Below, piece by piece: positions 6,871 through 12,490 of a stretch of DNA of 12,490 nt. Below the pieces are notes generated by a model. The model made no database searches. It had not been told where the DNA came from and was given only the letters and a program-made list of their open reading frames with translations. The first letter of the stretch is position 1, and each line of letters begins with the position of its first letter. The DNA is from Oscillospiraceae bacterium (lineage in GTDB: Bacteria; Bacillota; Clostridia; Christensenellales; Aristaeellaceae). The position numbers and the translations under genes are program-made. The DNA is taken from NCBI GenBank assembly GCA_031282605.1, contig JAITDK010000126.1, positions 1 to 12,490 of the forward strand, given 5' to 3'.

Positions 6871-8358
6871 ATGTCCGGCTTAATAGCGGCTATTGACCAA
6901 GGAACGACCAGTTCGCGCGCGGTGGTGTTCGACAGAGCGGGGCGGGTCGTATCGTTGTGTTCCGTCCCGTTTCCCCAGATATACCCCCATCCCGGCTGGG
7001 TTGAACACGACCCGAAATCGATACTGTCCAGCCAGATAGAGGCGCTTCAAGGCGCGGTTCACATGGCGGGAGACGCGGCCGCCGATATCGAGTCCATCGG
7101 CATAGCCAATCAGCGCGAGACGACGCTGCTGTGGGATCGCGCGACCGGCGAGCCTGTGTGCAACGCCATCGTCTGGCAATGCCGACGAACCGCGCCTATT
7201 ATCGAGGAACTGCGCGCCGCCGGCCTCTTCGGCGAGATCGAGCGCCGGACAGGCCTAGTGCCCGACGCGTATTTCTCTGCGACGAAACTCAAGTGGATGC
7301 TGGATACGTACGGCCTGCGCGCCCGCGCTCAGGCTGGCGAGCTATGTTTCGGCACGGTGGATACGTTCCTGATGTGGCATATGCTGGAAGGGCGCCCGCA
7401 TCTGACGGATGTGTCGAATGCTGGAAGAACTATGCTTCTGGGTCTGGACAGCCTGGAGTGGGATGGTGTATTATTAAATGCGCTGGAAATTCCTGCCACC
7501 GTCCTGCCGGAGGTTCGCGACACGATCGGCTACTTCGGCGCGCTGGATCCCGCTATACTGGGACGGCGCATACCCGTTACGGCAGTCGCCGGGGATCAGC
7601 AGGCGGCGCTGTTCGGTCAAGCGTGCTTCGCGCCCGGTATGCTCAAGAACACCTACGGCACAGGGTGCTTCCTGCTGAAGAATGTCGGGTCTACGCCCGT
7701 TCGCGGCGCGAAGGGTCTGATAACCTGCCCTGGGTGGCGCTGGCGTGGCGAGGCCGTATACGCTATGGAGGGCAGCGTGTTCGTCGGCGGCGCGGCGGTG
7801 CAATGGCTGCGCGACGAACTGGGCATAATCGCCAGGGCCGACGAGACCGAGGCGCTCGCGCGCTCAGTCGCCGACAACCAAGGCGTATACTTAGTGCCGG
7901 CGTTCACAGGGCTGGGCGCGCCGTACTGGGATATGTACGCGCGCGGCACGCTGGTCGGCATGACGCGGGGCACAGGCAGGGCGCAGATAGCGCGAGCGGC
8001 GCTGGAGTCGATCGCTTACCAGTCGGCGGACGTTATCAACGCGATGGCCGACGGGGATGGATCGGTCGAGGCGGTACGCGTTGACGGGGGCGCGAGCGCG
8101 AACGGCTTCCTGATGCAGTTCCAGGCGGACATATTGAACGCCGCCGTTGAACGTCCTGCGGTCGTGGAAACGACGGCGCTGGGCGCGGCGTGGATGGCCG
8201 GACTGGGCGCGGGCGTATACGCGGGCTATGGCGAACTGTCGCGGCTGTGGCGCGCCGATCTGACATTCAAGCCCACCATGGACGCCTTAAAGCGCAACAA
8301 ATGCGTCGAAGGATGGCATAGAGCAGTGGAGCGGGCCAAGGCGTGGATTGTCGATTAA
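6871..8358 (+). CDS. glpK: Glycerol kinase
   Basis: Phosphorylates glycerol to glycerol 3-phosphate with ATP in the cytoplasm, feeding glycolysis and lipid or teichoic acid synthesis. The 495-residue FGGY-family protein has the usual length. Visible: the phosphate-binding loop IDQGTTSSRAVVFD (8-21); NQRET and VWQCRRT, which contact glycerol in the family; a GTVDTFLMWHM segment; catalytic Asp242 in GDQQAALFGQ; YGTGCFLL; and the C-terminal signature GLGAPYWDMYARGTLVGMTRG followed by VDGGASANGFLMQFQADIL. No truncation or missing residue is seen. It follows the propeller gene with a seven-base gap, so both probably share the promoter at 4006-4034. No glycerol facilitator (glpF) or glycerol-3-phosphate dehydrogenase is in the window, which is less usual for glpK. 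Confidence 0.97.
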   Translation: MSGLIAAIDQGTTSSRAVVFDRAGRVVSLCSVPFPQIYPHPGWVEHDPKSILSSQIEALQGAVHMAGDAAADIESIGIANQRETTLLWDRATGEPVCNAIVWQCRRTAPIIEELRAAGLFGEIERRTGLVPDAYFSATKLKWMLDTYGLRARAQAGELCFGTVDTFLMWHMLEGRPHLTDVSNAGRTMLLGLDSLEWDGVLLNALEIPATVLPEVRDTIGYFGALDPAILGRRIPVTAVAGDQQAALFGQACFAPGMLKNTYGTGCFLLKNVGSTPVRGAKGLITCPGWRWRGEAVYAMEGSVFVGGAAVQWLRDELGIIARADETEALARSVADNQGVYLVPAFTGLGAPYWDMYARGTLVGMTRGTGRAQIARAALESIAYQSADVINAMADGDGSVEAVRVDGGASANGFLMQFQADILNAAVERPAVVETTALGAAWMAGLGAGVYAGYGELSRLWRADLTFKPTMDALKRNKCVEGWHRAVERAKAWIVD

Positions 8359-8377
8359 TTTTATACGTTGCAGAGGA

Positions 8378-8690
8378 TAGCGCTGCAGGGCGCGCGCTAG
8401 GGTTTGTTCGAAAAAGATCTCGGTGGGGATTGGGACGGATTTTTAGTCTCCACAATGGGCGTGGATGGAGGCGGACTGGAGATCCGCTGACCGCAACAGC
8501 GACGCCGTTGCGGCGCGCAGCGCGAAGCGGGCGTGTATCCGCGGAATCCCGAAGGGATTCTTACCTGGCAGGGCGGAACGCCCCCAGACTCATGCGAGAT
8601 TTGTCGAACAGACTACAGTCGCAACCGCCCGCGGTGCGCAGATTCAATCGTCACGCTGATCGCCTAGTTAGCGCGAGGCGTGGATTGAAG
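8378..8690 (+). ncRNA. Candidate structured RNA or structured leader, unassigned family
   Basis: Helices by base complementarity: TAGCGC/GCGCTA (8378-8383 with 8394-8399); a long-range closing helix of 10 pairs (8402-8411 with 8604-8613, one G-U); six more pairs (8417-8422 with 8595-8600); a seven-pair hairpin stacked directly on it (8423-8429 with 8447-8453, one G-U); GCGGA/TCCGC (8471-8487); CCGCAAC/GTTGCGG (8491-8513); GCGG/CCGC (8527-8542); GAATCCC/GGGATTC (8544-8560, loop GAA); CTGG-ca-GGGCG/CGCCC-CCAG (8565-8587, loop GAA); ACCG/CGGT (8624-8635); and TTCAATC-gt-CACGC with GCGTG-GATTGAA (8643-8656 with 8678-8689). G-U pairs favour transcription of the + strand. Hallmark sequences of RNase P, tmRNA, SRP RNA and the common riboswitches were looked for and not found. 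Being real RNA is an inference; the exact ends are unknown. Confidence 0.5.
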
Positions 8691-8739
8691 TAAACAAACA
8701 GAAAAACAAACGACGGCATTGTCGAAAAAATTACGAAAG

Positions 8740-8756
8740 GGAGGGCAATCACCTCC
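8740..8756 (+). promoter_or_regulatory. Possible anti-Shine-Dalgarno switch hairpin
   Basis: GGAGG (8740-8744) can pair with CCTCC (8752-8756). The segment TCACCTCC (8749-8756) is also the exact eight-base complement of the sigma-gene ribosome binding site GGAGGTGA (8893-8900), so the two pairings are mutually exclusive. A role in translation control is inferred. Confidence 0.35.
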
Positions 8757-8779
8757 GCAAAGATACCCTAGCCGTAATG

Positions 8780-8799
8780 AGGATAGGTCTATCCTTTTT
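8780..8799 (+). terminator. Intrinsic terminator-like hairpin
   Basis: AGGATA (8780-8785) pairs with TATCCT (8790-8795) around a GGTC loop, and a run of five T (8795-8799) follows. The stem is short and fairly AT-rich, so it may be weak. It could end the glpK or RNA transcript, or act as an attenuator 107 bases before the sigma gene. Confidence 0.45.
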
Positions 8800-8892
8800 G
8801 AGGCGGCGAGGGGCAAGTATGTTTCAGCGCGAACCGCGGGCGGCCTTATCACGCCGACCAGCGCGCCGAACTGCGAGCGATCTCGCACTTTT

Positions 8893-8900
8893 GGAGGTGA
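8893..8900 (+). promoter_or_regulatory. Strong ribosome binding site for the TTG-started sigma gene
   Basis: GGAGGTGA is an excellent match to the 16S rRNA tail. GGAGG ends nine bases before TTG 8907, and no in-frame ATG is nearby, so it decides the start. Confidence 0.75.
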
Positions 8901-8906
8901 CTGCGT

Positions 8907-9539
8907 TTGCAGGAGTCCGATCGGCTGATCAAGCGTGCTCAAAACGGGGATTCGGAGGCTTATGAGCAGTTGATACTGCCCATGGAGCAGCGGATCTATA
9001 CACTCTGTTACCGGATAACCAATAACAGGGAGGATGCGTTTGACTGCGCACAGGAGGTTATGCTGCGAGCTTATCGGGCGATCGGCGAATATCGTTTCCA
9101 CGCCTCGTTCGCGACATGGGTATACCGCATCACAACCAACGTATGCCTGGATATGATTCGCCGCCGCAGGATAAAGCCGTTTGTATCGCTGGAAGGCATG
9201 ATGGACGCCGGGTTCTCCGTCACGGACAGATCGAATAACCCACAGGAAATACTCGAGCGCAACGATCTTAACCAGACGCTGAAAGAGTGTATAGCACGGC
9301 TGCCGCTGGATATGCGCACCGCGATAATTTTGCGTGACATTCAGGGTTTAACATATGAAGAAGTGGCGCAGGTGCTGCGGCTGAATCTCGGGACCGTGAA
9401 GTCGCGAATCAGCCGCGCACGGGAGCGGTTGCGGCAGATGCTGTCCGTATACGCCTCCGGCGGTATGGCCGCGCTGAACGCCAGGAATAGGAAAAAAGAT
9501 AATTATGATAAATACGAGGAGGATTGGGAACAAAACTAA
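8907..9539 (+). CDS. ECF-type RNA polymerase sigma factor (RpoE/SigW-like)
   Basis: An alternative sigma factor that redirects RNA polymerase to a stress or envelope regulon. The 210-residue product has only regions 2 and 4, as in the extracytoplasmic-function group. Region 2 covers about residues 20-88, with the core-binding and -10 recognition helices (EDAFDCAQEVMLRAYRAIG, then FATWVYRITTNVCLDMIRRR). A linker of about 35 residues follows. Region 4 (about 121-180) has LPLDMRTAIILRDIQGLTY and the helix-turn-helix GTVKSRISRARERL. Start TTG 8907 with a strong ribosome binding site. The anti-sigma gene starts 38 bases after the stop, the usual arrangement. No typical self-recognised ECF promoter (AAC-type -35 with CGT-type -10) is obvious upstream, so expression may come through the structured leader. 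Confidence 0.95.
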   Translation: MQESDRLIKRAQNGDSEAYEQLILPMEQRIYTLCYRITNNREDAFDCAQEVMLRAYRAIGEYRFHASFATWVYRITTNVCLDMIRRRRIKPFVSLEGMMDAGFSVTDRSNNPQEILERNDLNQTLKECIARLPLDMRTAIILRDIQGLTYEEVAQVLRLNLGTVKSRISRARERLRQMLSVYASGGMAALNARNRKKDNYDKYEEDWEQN

Positions 9540-9562
9540 GGCATATCCGTCCAACTTTGGGG

Positions 9563-9570
9563 AAAGGAGG
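9563..9570 (+). promoter_or_regulatory. Ribosome binding site for the anti-sigma gene
   Basis: AAAGGAGG lies seven bases before TTG 9578. This rules out the further upstream in-frame TTG at 9524, which would overlap the sigma gene and has no comparable site. Confidence 0.75.
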
Positions 9571-9577
9571 GAATATC

Positions 9578-10735
9578 TTGACATGTGAAAAATACCGCCT
9601 CCTTTTACATGAGCTGTTAGACGGACAAATGCCGCGGCGAATGGTGCGAGAGATGGCCGAACACGAGGCTGGCTGTCCTGTTTGCGCTGCACGCCGTGAG
9701 GAAATGTACGAATTGATACGAAGTCTGCACACGTTGGACTCAGATATAGAGCCGCCCGACGAGTTGTCGATATCCTGGCGGCAGATGATACGTATGGAGA
9801 AGCCTCCGAAGCGACGGATCGACACCAATATACGCCTGTGGGTCGCCGTCGCGGCGCTGCTGGTTATTATGTTCGGTGGAGCCACGCTGGTGCATATGGG
9901 CTTGATACCCGCGTCATTTAGCCAGGGTGAAATTCCGTCCGACACGCTGCTTCCTCCCATAAGCGGCGTATTCGCTGGGGCAGGGCAGGGCGGCTCGACG
10001 CTCTCATCAGGGGAGTCGCCATTACTGGCGCCGTCAGGCGCCACGTATAAACTGCTGCGCAACGGCTCGTACACAGTAAAGACGACCAATTTCGACGAAG
10101 ACAGGAACGCTATCCTGGACTTGACCCTCCAGTACGGCGGCTGGGCGCAGCGCAATTCGGTCAGCGGCGATCCGCTTACGCAGGATGGGAAGGGCGGCAG
10201 GTTCTGCACGCTGCAGATACGGGTGCCGGAAACCATGCTGGGCGGATTCCTGCGTTCGCTGGATTCACTGGTGGACGTAACGGGTTCGGAACTGCTGCAG
10301 CAGGATTATTCCGATCAGTATGCCGAGACGACGACCAAGCTGGCCGGGTTGCAGAGTCAGCTAGCGCGGTTGGAGCAGCTGCTGGCCGATACATCCGATA
10401 TTGAAGAGATAATGACGATTGAGGCGCGCATAGCCGACCTGGAGGCGCAGATCAGTTCCGTTCAAGGGACGCTAGAGGGATGGGATTCGCGCGCGATGTA
10501 CCCTCAGATTGATATCGCGCTGACGGAGACGGCGATTATTCCAGTGGGGATAGGCAGCACGCTATGGGGCAGGATGCGGACGCAGTTCGGCGTATCGATG
10601 CGCGCGGTGGGGAGTTATTTCATAGATATGCTGGTGTTTCTAACGATCGCGACGCCGTGGATAATGGTGGTGGCAATCATGGCCGGGATGGCGCTGCTGG
10701 TAGAGAAGTGGCATTGGCGCAGCAAACAGCTATAA
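9578..10735 (+). CDS. Membrane anti-sigma factor: zf-HC2 + DUF4349
   Basis: Predicted to hold the adjacent ECF sigma factor inactive at the membrane until a signal arrives. The 385-residue protein starts with a zinc-binding anti-sigma domain: Cys3, then His29-x3-Cys33-x2-Cys36 (HEAGCPVC). A first membrane segment is at about 87-107 (LWVAVAALLVIMFGGATLV). An outer DUF4349 region begins near 157 (YKLLRNGSYTVKTTNF) and includes a coiled coil at about 252-300 (TTKLAGLQSQLARLEQLLAD...). A second membrane segment lies at about 351-375 (MLVFLTIATPWIMVVAIMAG), with a short basic tail (EKWHWRSKQL) inside. The start is TTG 9578. The outer coiled-coil domain is the likely sensor; the signal is unknown. 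The domains and layout are visible; pairing with the sigma factor is inferred from adjacency and family. Confidence 0.92.
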   Translation: MTCEKYRLLLHELLDGQMPRRMVREMAEHEAGCPVCAARREEMYELIRSLHTLDSDIEPPDELSISWRQMIRMEKPPKRRIDTNIRLWVAVAALLVIMFGGATLVHMGLIPASFSQGEIPSDTLLPPISGVFAGAGQGGSTLSSGESPLLAPSGATYKLLRNGSYTVKTTNFDEDRNAILDLTLQYGGWAQRNSVSGDPLTQDGKGGRFCTLQIRVPETMLGGFLRSLDSLVDVTGSELLQQDYSDQYAETTTKLAGLQSQLARLEQLLADTSDIEEIMTIEARIADLEAQISSVQGTLEGWDSRAMYPQIDIALTETAIIPVGIGSTLWGRMRTQFGVSMRAVGSYFIDMLVFLTIATPWIMVVAIMAGMALLVEKWHWRSKQL

Positions 10736-10799
10736 TCCTCACAGCGCGGGAATAGACTGAATACACTATACGGACGCTTATATGGCTGCGATCAACTAC

Positions 10800-10896
10800 A
10801 CCCCGTATCGCTAAGTGCTTCCTGTTTTTCGTCGCTCGCTAAGGCGAGCGGCGAAAATCCGTCGTGAATCCGTGGAAGTCCTTAGCTGAATGGGGT
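10800..10896. repeat. Folded interspersed repeat, copy 2
   Basis: The better-folded copy. Outer stem ACCCC (10800-10804) to GGGGT (10892-10896); a symmetric 5x5 internal loop; GCTAAG (10810-10815) to CTTAGC (10881-10886); a single T-C mismatch; GCTTCC (10817-10822) to GGAAGT (10874-10879, one G-U); then an inner 14-pair hairpin TTTTCGTCGCTCGC (10826-10839) to GCGAGCGGCGAAAA (10844-10857) around a TAAG loop. Between the inner hairpin and the right arm is a conserved segment containing GAATCC. It fills much of the gap between the anti-sigma and glycosyltransferase genes. It has no T tail, so it is not a standard terminator. Confidence 0.75.
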
Positions 10897-10922
10897 ATAG
10901 CCCGCGTCGAGGAAGTGACTGA

Positions 10923-11663
10923 ATGTCCGGCGCACACTGCACGCTATACGTCTCCAGCTGTGACGCTTACTCGGATTTGTGGCCGGGTTTTTTCTTTTTC
11001 TTAAAAAAACGGTGGCCGGATTGCCCGTTCCCCATCACGCTGTCGTCCGAGTCAAAGACTTTAGCCGCGGACGGTTTGGATATTCGCTGCCCTCGCTTCT
11101 ACAACAGCGGACGGAAAGCCGCTTGGGGCGAACTCCAGCTGCGTACCCTATCGTCCATCGATACGCCATACATCCTGTTTATGCTGGACGACTTTTATAT
11201 CTCCCGCCGCGTTGACGGCGACATGATCGCGCAATGCCTGGTTTGGATGGACGCCGACGCGGGTATCGGCAAGTTCATGCTCAGACCGCCCCACTTCGAA
11301 CATGGCGAAGCGTCCGAATACCCGCCGTTCCGGGAGGATCGCTCGCTAGATTGGCGAGTCAACGCACAAGCCTCGCTTTGGCGCACAGAACTATTCGCAA
11401 AATCCATCTCGCCTGATATGAACGTCTGGAATTGGGAGAGCATAGCCAGCCGCCGCAGCTTAGACTGGCCTGAGCGGTTCTTCATGATTGATCCGGATTA
11501 CCCTGACCTCGCGCCGATATTCTATATCGACGGCGGCGTGCTGCACCTGGGCCAGTGGAATGAGGACGCGCTGATTATGCTGCGCCGCAACGGTCTGACT
11601 ATCAATCCGTATGAACGCGGGGTTTGCAGATACTGCATCAAGAACCCGCTTGAAAGAGGTTAG
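10923..11663 (+). CDS. Putative glycosyltransferase
   Basis: A 246-residue cytosolic protein without signal peptide or membrane segment. The N-terminal stretch YVSSCDAYSDLWPGFFFFLKKRWPDCPFPI and the central YILFMLDDFYISRRVD resemble GT-A-fold glycosyltransferases of surface polysaccharide loci; the Asp-Asp pair near residue 90 could be the metal/nucleotide-sugar DxD-like site. The C-terminal half (WRVNAQASLWRTELFAKSI, WNWESIASRR) fits the acceptor-side region of such enzymes. Donor and acceptor sugars cannot be told. Start ATG 10923, with GAGG ten bases upstream. The gene stands alone between the folded repeat and a glycosyl hydrolase. Six T, five T and seven A tracts (10988-11009) near the start could slip. 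Assignment rests on general resemblance only. Confidence 0.6.
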   Translation: MSGAHCTLYVSSCDAYSDLWPGFFFFLKKRWPDCPFPITLSSESKTLAADGLDIRCPRFYNSGRKAAWGELQLRTLSSIDTPYILFMLDDFYISRRVDGDMIAQCLVWMDADAGIGKFMLRPPHFEHGEASEYPPFREDRSLDWRVNAQASLWRTELFAKSISPDMNVWNWESIASRRSLDWPERFFMIDPDYPDLAPIFYIDGGVLHLGQWNEDALIMLRRNGLTINPYERGVCRYCIKNPLERG

Positions 11664-11678
11664 GCTCGTACAAAAATG

Positions 11679-11697
11679 ATGCAAACGCCTCTTGCAT
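11679..11697 (+). terminator. Weak terminator-like inverted repeat, or operator
   Basis: ATGCAA (11679-11684) pairs with TTGCAT (11692-11697), followed by TTT then C, 15 bases after the glycosyltransferase stop. The stem is only six bases and AT-rich. The right arm coincides with the possible -35 of the next gene, so it may instead be a repressor site; the left half TGCAAACG resembles LacI-family half-sites. Confidence 0.35.
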
Positions 11698-11719
11698 TTT
11701 CTCCCTGATTATTGATAAT
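11692..11719 (+). promoter_or_regulatory. Possible promoter of the glycosyl hydrolase gene
   Basis: TTGCAT (11692-11697) and GATAAT (11714-11719, five of six matches to TATAAT) are 16 bases apart in a locally AT-rich stretch, 36 bases before the start codon. The -35 is poor. Confidence 0.35.
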
Positions 11720-11754
11720 TAACTTATCTGGAATACATCACGGGAGGTACATCA

Positions 11755-12490
11755 ATGCTCTACCCCACATCCCAATCCCCCGCCCTCGACCGCGCGGTAT
11801 TTGAAAACCCGCCGACCGAGTATCGCGGCGCGCCATTCTGGTCGTGGAACTGCGACATGACGGAGGACATGCTCGCCAAACAGATCGATATCCTAAAGGA
11901 AATGGGTTTGGGCGGCTTCCACATCCACAGCCGCAGCGGTATGGCCGTCCCCTACCTGGGCGACCGGTTCATGGGGCTGGTCAAGGCATGCGTCGAGAAG
12001 GCGCGCTCGGAGGGTATGCGCGCGTACCTGTACGACGAGGATCGCTGGCCATCCGGCGCGGCGGGCGGTCTGGTCACGAAGGATCACCAGTACCGCGCAC
12101 GCGTATTGCGCTTCACCGCGCGCAAGCGTGACGATCTTCAGCTGCTGGGCGCGTACGCTGTCAGCCTTGACAAAAATGGCTGCCTGTCCTCGTACAGGAG
12201 GATTGACGGCGAGTCCGCGCGCCCTGACGAATTGATCCGTTACGCTTACCTGGAGATCACCCCTCCCGACTCGTGGTACAACAACGAGGCGTACCTCGAT
12301 ACACTCAACCCCGCCGCCGTCAAGCGATTCATCGACGTGACCCACGAGCGTTACGCGCAGTGCGTAGGCGGCGACTTTGGCGGCGTCGTGCCGTCAATAT
12401 TCACGGACGAGCCGCAATTCTCGCGCAAACACATGCTCGGATTCGCGCGCAGCGGCGACGACGCGGTGCTGCCATGGACGAATGACTTCC
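11755..12490 (+). CDS. GH106-like glycosyl hydrolase (alpha-L-rhamnosidase family), 5' part
   Basis: Open from ATG 11755 to the window edge (245 full codons), so incomplete. Predicted to cleave glycans, with rhamnose as the family's known substrate; the true substrate is unknown. The N-terminal sequence FENPPTEYRGAPFWSWNCDM, then LAKQIDILKEMGLGGFHIHS, matches what I know of the TIM-barrel start of GH106-like proteins of Firmicutes, followed by YLYDEDRWPSGAAGG and later VPSIFTDEPQFSR, where acidic residues may belong to the active site. The start has GGGAGG seven bases upstream. No signal peptide is seen, so the enzyme is probably cytoplasmic and acts on imported oligosaccharides. It is preceded by its own AT-rich promoter region and may open a carbohydrate-use locus to the right. 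Confidence 0.8.
   Translation, partial: MLYPTSQSPALDRAVFENPPTEYRGAPFWSWNCDMTEDMLAKQIDILKEMGLGGFHIHSRSGMAVPYLGDRFMGLVKACVEKARSEGMRAYLYDEDRWPSGAAGGLVTKDHQYRARVLRFTARKRDDLQLLGAYAVSLDKNGCLSSYRRIDGESARPDELIRYAYLEITPPDSWYNNEAYLDTLNPAAVKRFIDVTHERYAQCVGGDFGGVVPSIFTDEPQFSRKHMLGFARSGDDAVLPWTNDF

Larger units (their letters stand above)
8359..8906. other. 548-base gene-free region between glpK and the sigma gene
   Basis: No reading frame here looks like a protein: the candidate frames are low-complexity, Arg-rich shadows without domains. It holds a dense set of inverted repeats (8378-8690), an A-rich stretch with few pairs (8690-8738), a Shine-Dalgarno/anti-Shine-Dalgarno hairpin (8740-8756) and a terminator-like hairpin (8780-8799). 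No convincing sigma-A promoter is visible; the RNA may be read through from glpK or from an alternative-sigma promoter. Confidence 0.75.

Noticed and set aside
8541..8564. Possible third copy of the folded repeat (GCGGAATCC ... TTACC).
   Set aside because: Needs several gaps to align with the two good copies and lacks the left arm; the match is better explained by the local GAATCCC/GGGATTC hairpin.
8659..8690. A sequence resembling a type I-C CRISPR repeat: CGCCT/AGGCG hairpin followed by GCGTGGATTGAA.
   Set aside because: Only one copy; the nearby partial matches at about 8341 (inside glpK) and 8459 are irregularly spaced and lack the hairpin arm. No cas gene is present. The segment also pairs with 8643-8656 as part of the larger RNA fold.
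8343..8693. A 116-codon open frame over the structured region.
   Set aside because: Arg-rich shadow typical of GC-rich DNA, starts inside glpK with no ribosome binding site, and shows no recognisable domain.
8719..8928. A 69-codon frame overlapping the sigma gene start, as a possible leader peptide.
   Set aside because: No ribosome binding site ahead of its TTG, and it contains the terminator-like hairpin and the sigma ribosome binding site; no protein-like character.

Overview
The window reads as chromosomal DNA of an anaerobic, Clostridia-like Bacillota (Firmicutes), probably an uncultured, GC-rich lineage. This is inferred from strong AGGAGG-type ribosome binding sites, frequent TTG and GTG starts, the single-chain (alpha2) glycyl-tRNA synthetase, the peptidase–EF-P–CD1247 gene order, a sigma/anti-sigma pair whose anti-sigma carries DUF4349, and proline/threonine-rich cell-wall spacers. 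No phage, transposase or CRISPR-cas gene is visible.

Left part, minus strand (78-3654): a compact four-gene operon read right to left. It runs M24 aminopeptidase (3654-2572), elongation factor P (2493-1936), a CD1247-type zinc-ribbon protein with 17 consecutive aspartates (1924-1484), and glycyl-tRNA synthetase (1463-78). Gaps are 78, 11 and 20 bases, so the genes are probably co-transcribed. At least two of them act in translation.

A 404-base divergent region (3655-4058) follows. It holds one copy of a folded repeat (3690-3780), a 30-base GC palindrome, three tandem 11-mers and a good sigma-A promoter (4006-4034). The promoter drives a 934-residue membrane-anchored beta-propeller protein (4059-6863), whose stop codon overlaps the ribosome binding site of glycerol kinase glpK (6871-8358).

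Between glpK and the next gene lie 548 bases with no credible protein gene (8359-8906). Here the sequence can fold into an unusually dense set of helices, including a long-range closing helix (8402-8411 with 8604-8613) around six local hairpins. Downstream are a terminator-like hairpin (8780-8799) and an exact complement of the next Shine-Dalgarno. I read this as an undescribed structured RNA or a long regulatory leader for the ECF sigma gene (8907-9539) and its zf-HC2/DUF4349 anti-sigma partner (9578-10735).

The right part has a second copy of the folded repeat (10800-10896), a lone putative glycosyltransferase (10923-11663) and the start of a GH106-like glycosyl hydrolase (11755 to the edge) behind an AT-rich promoter region. 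The two most novel candidates are the structured RNA at 8378-8690 and the two-copy folded repeat.
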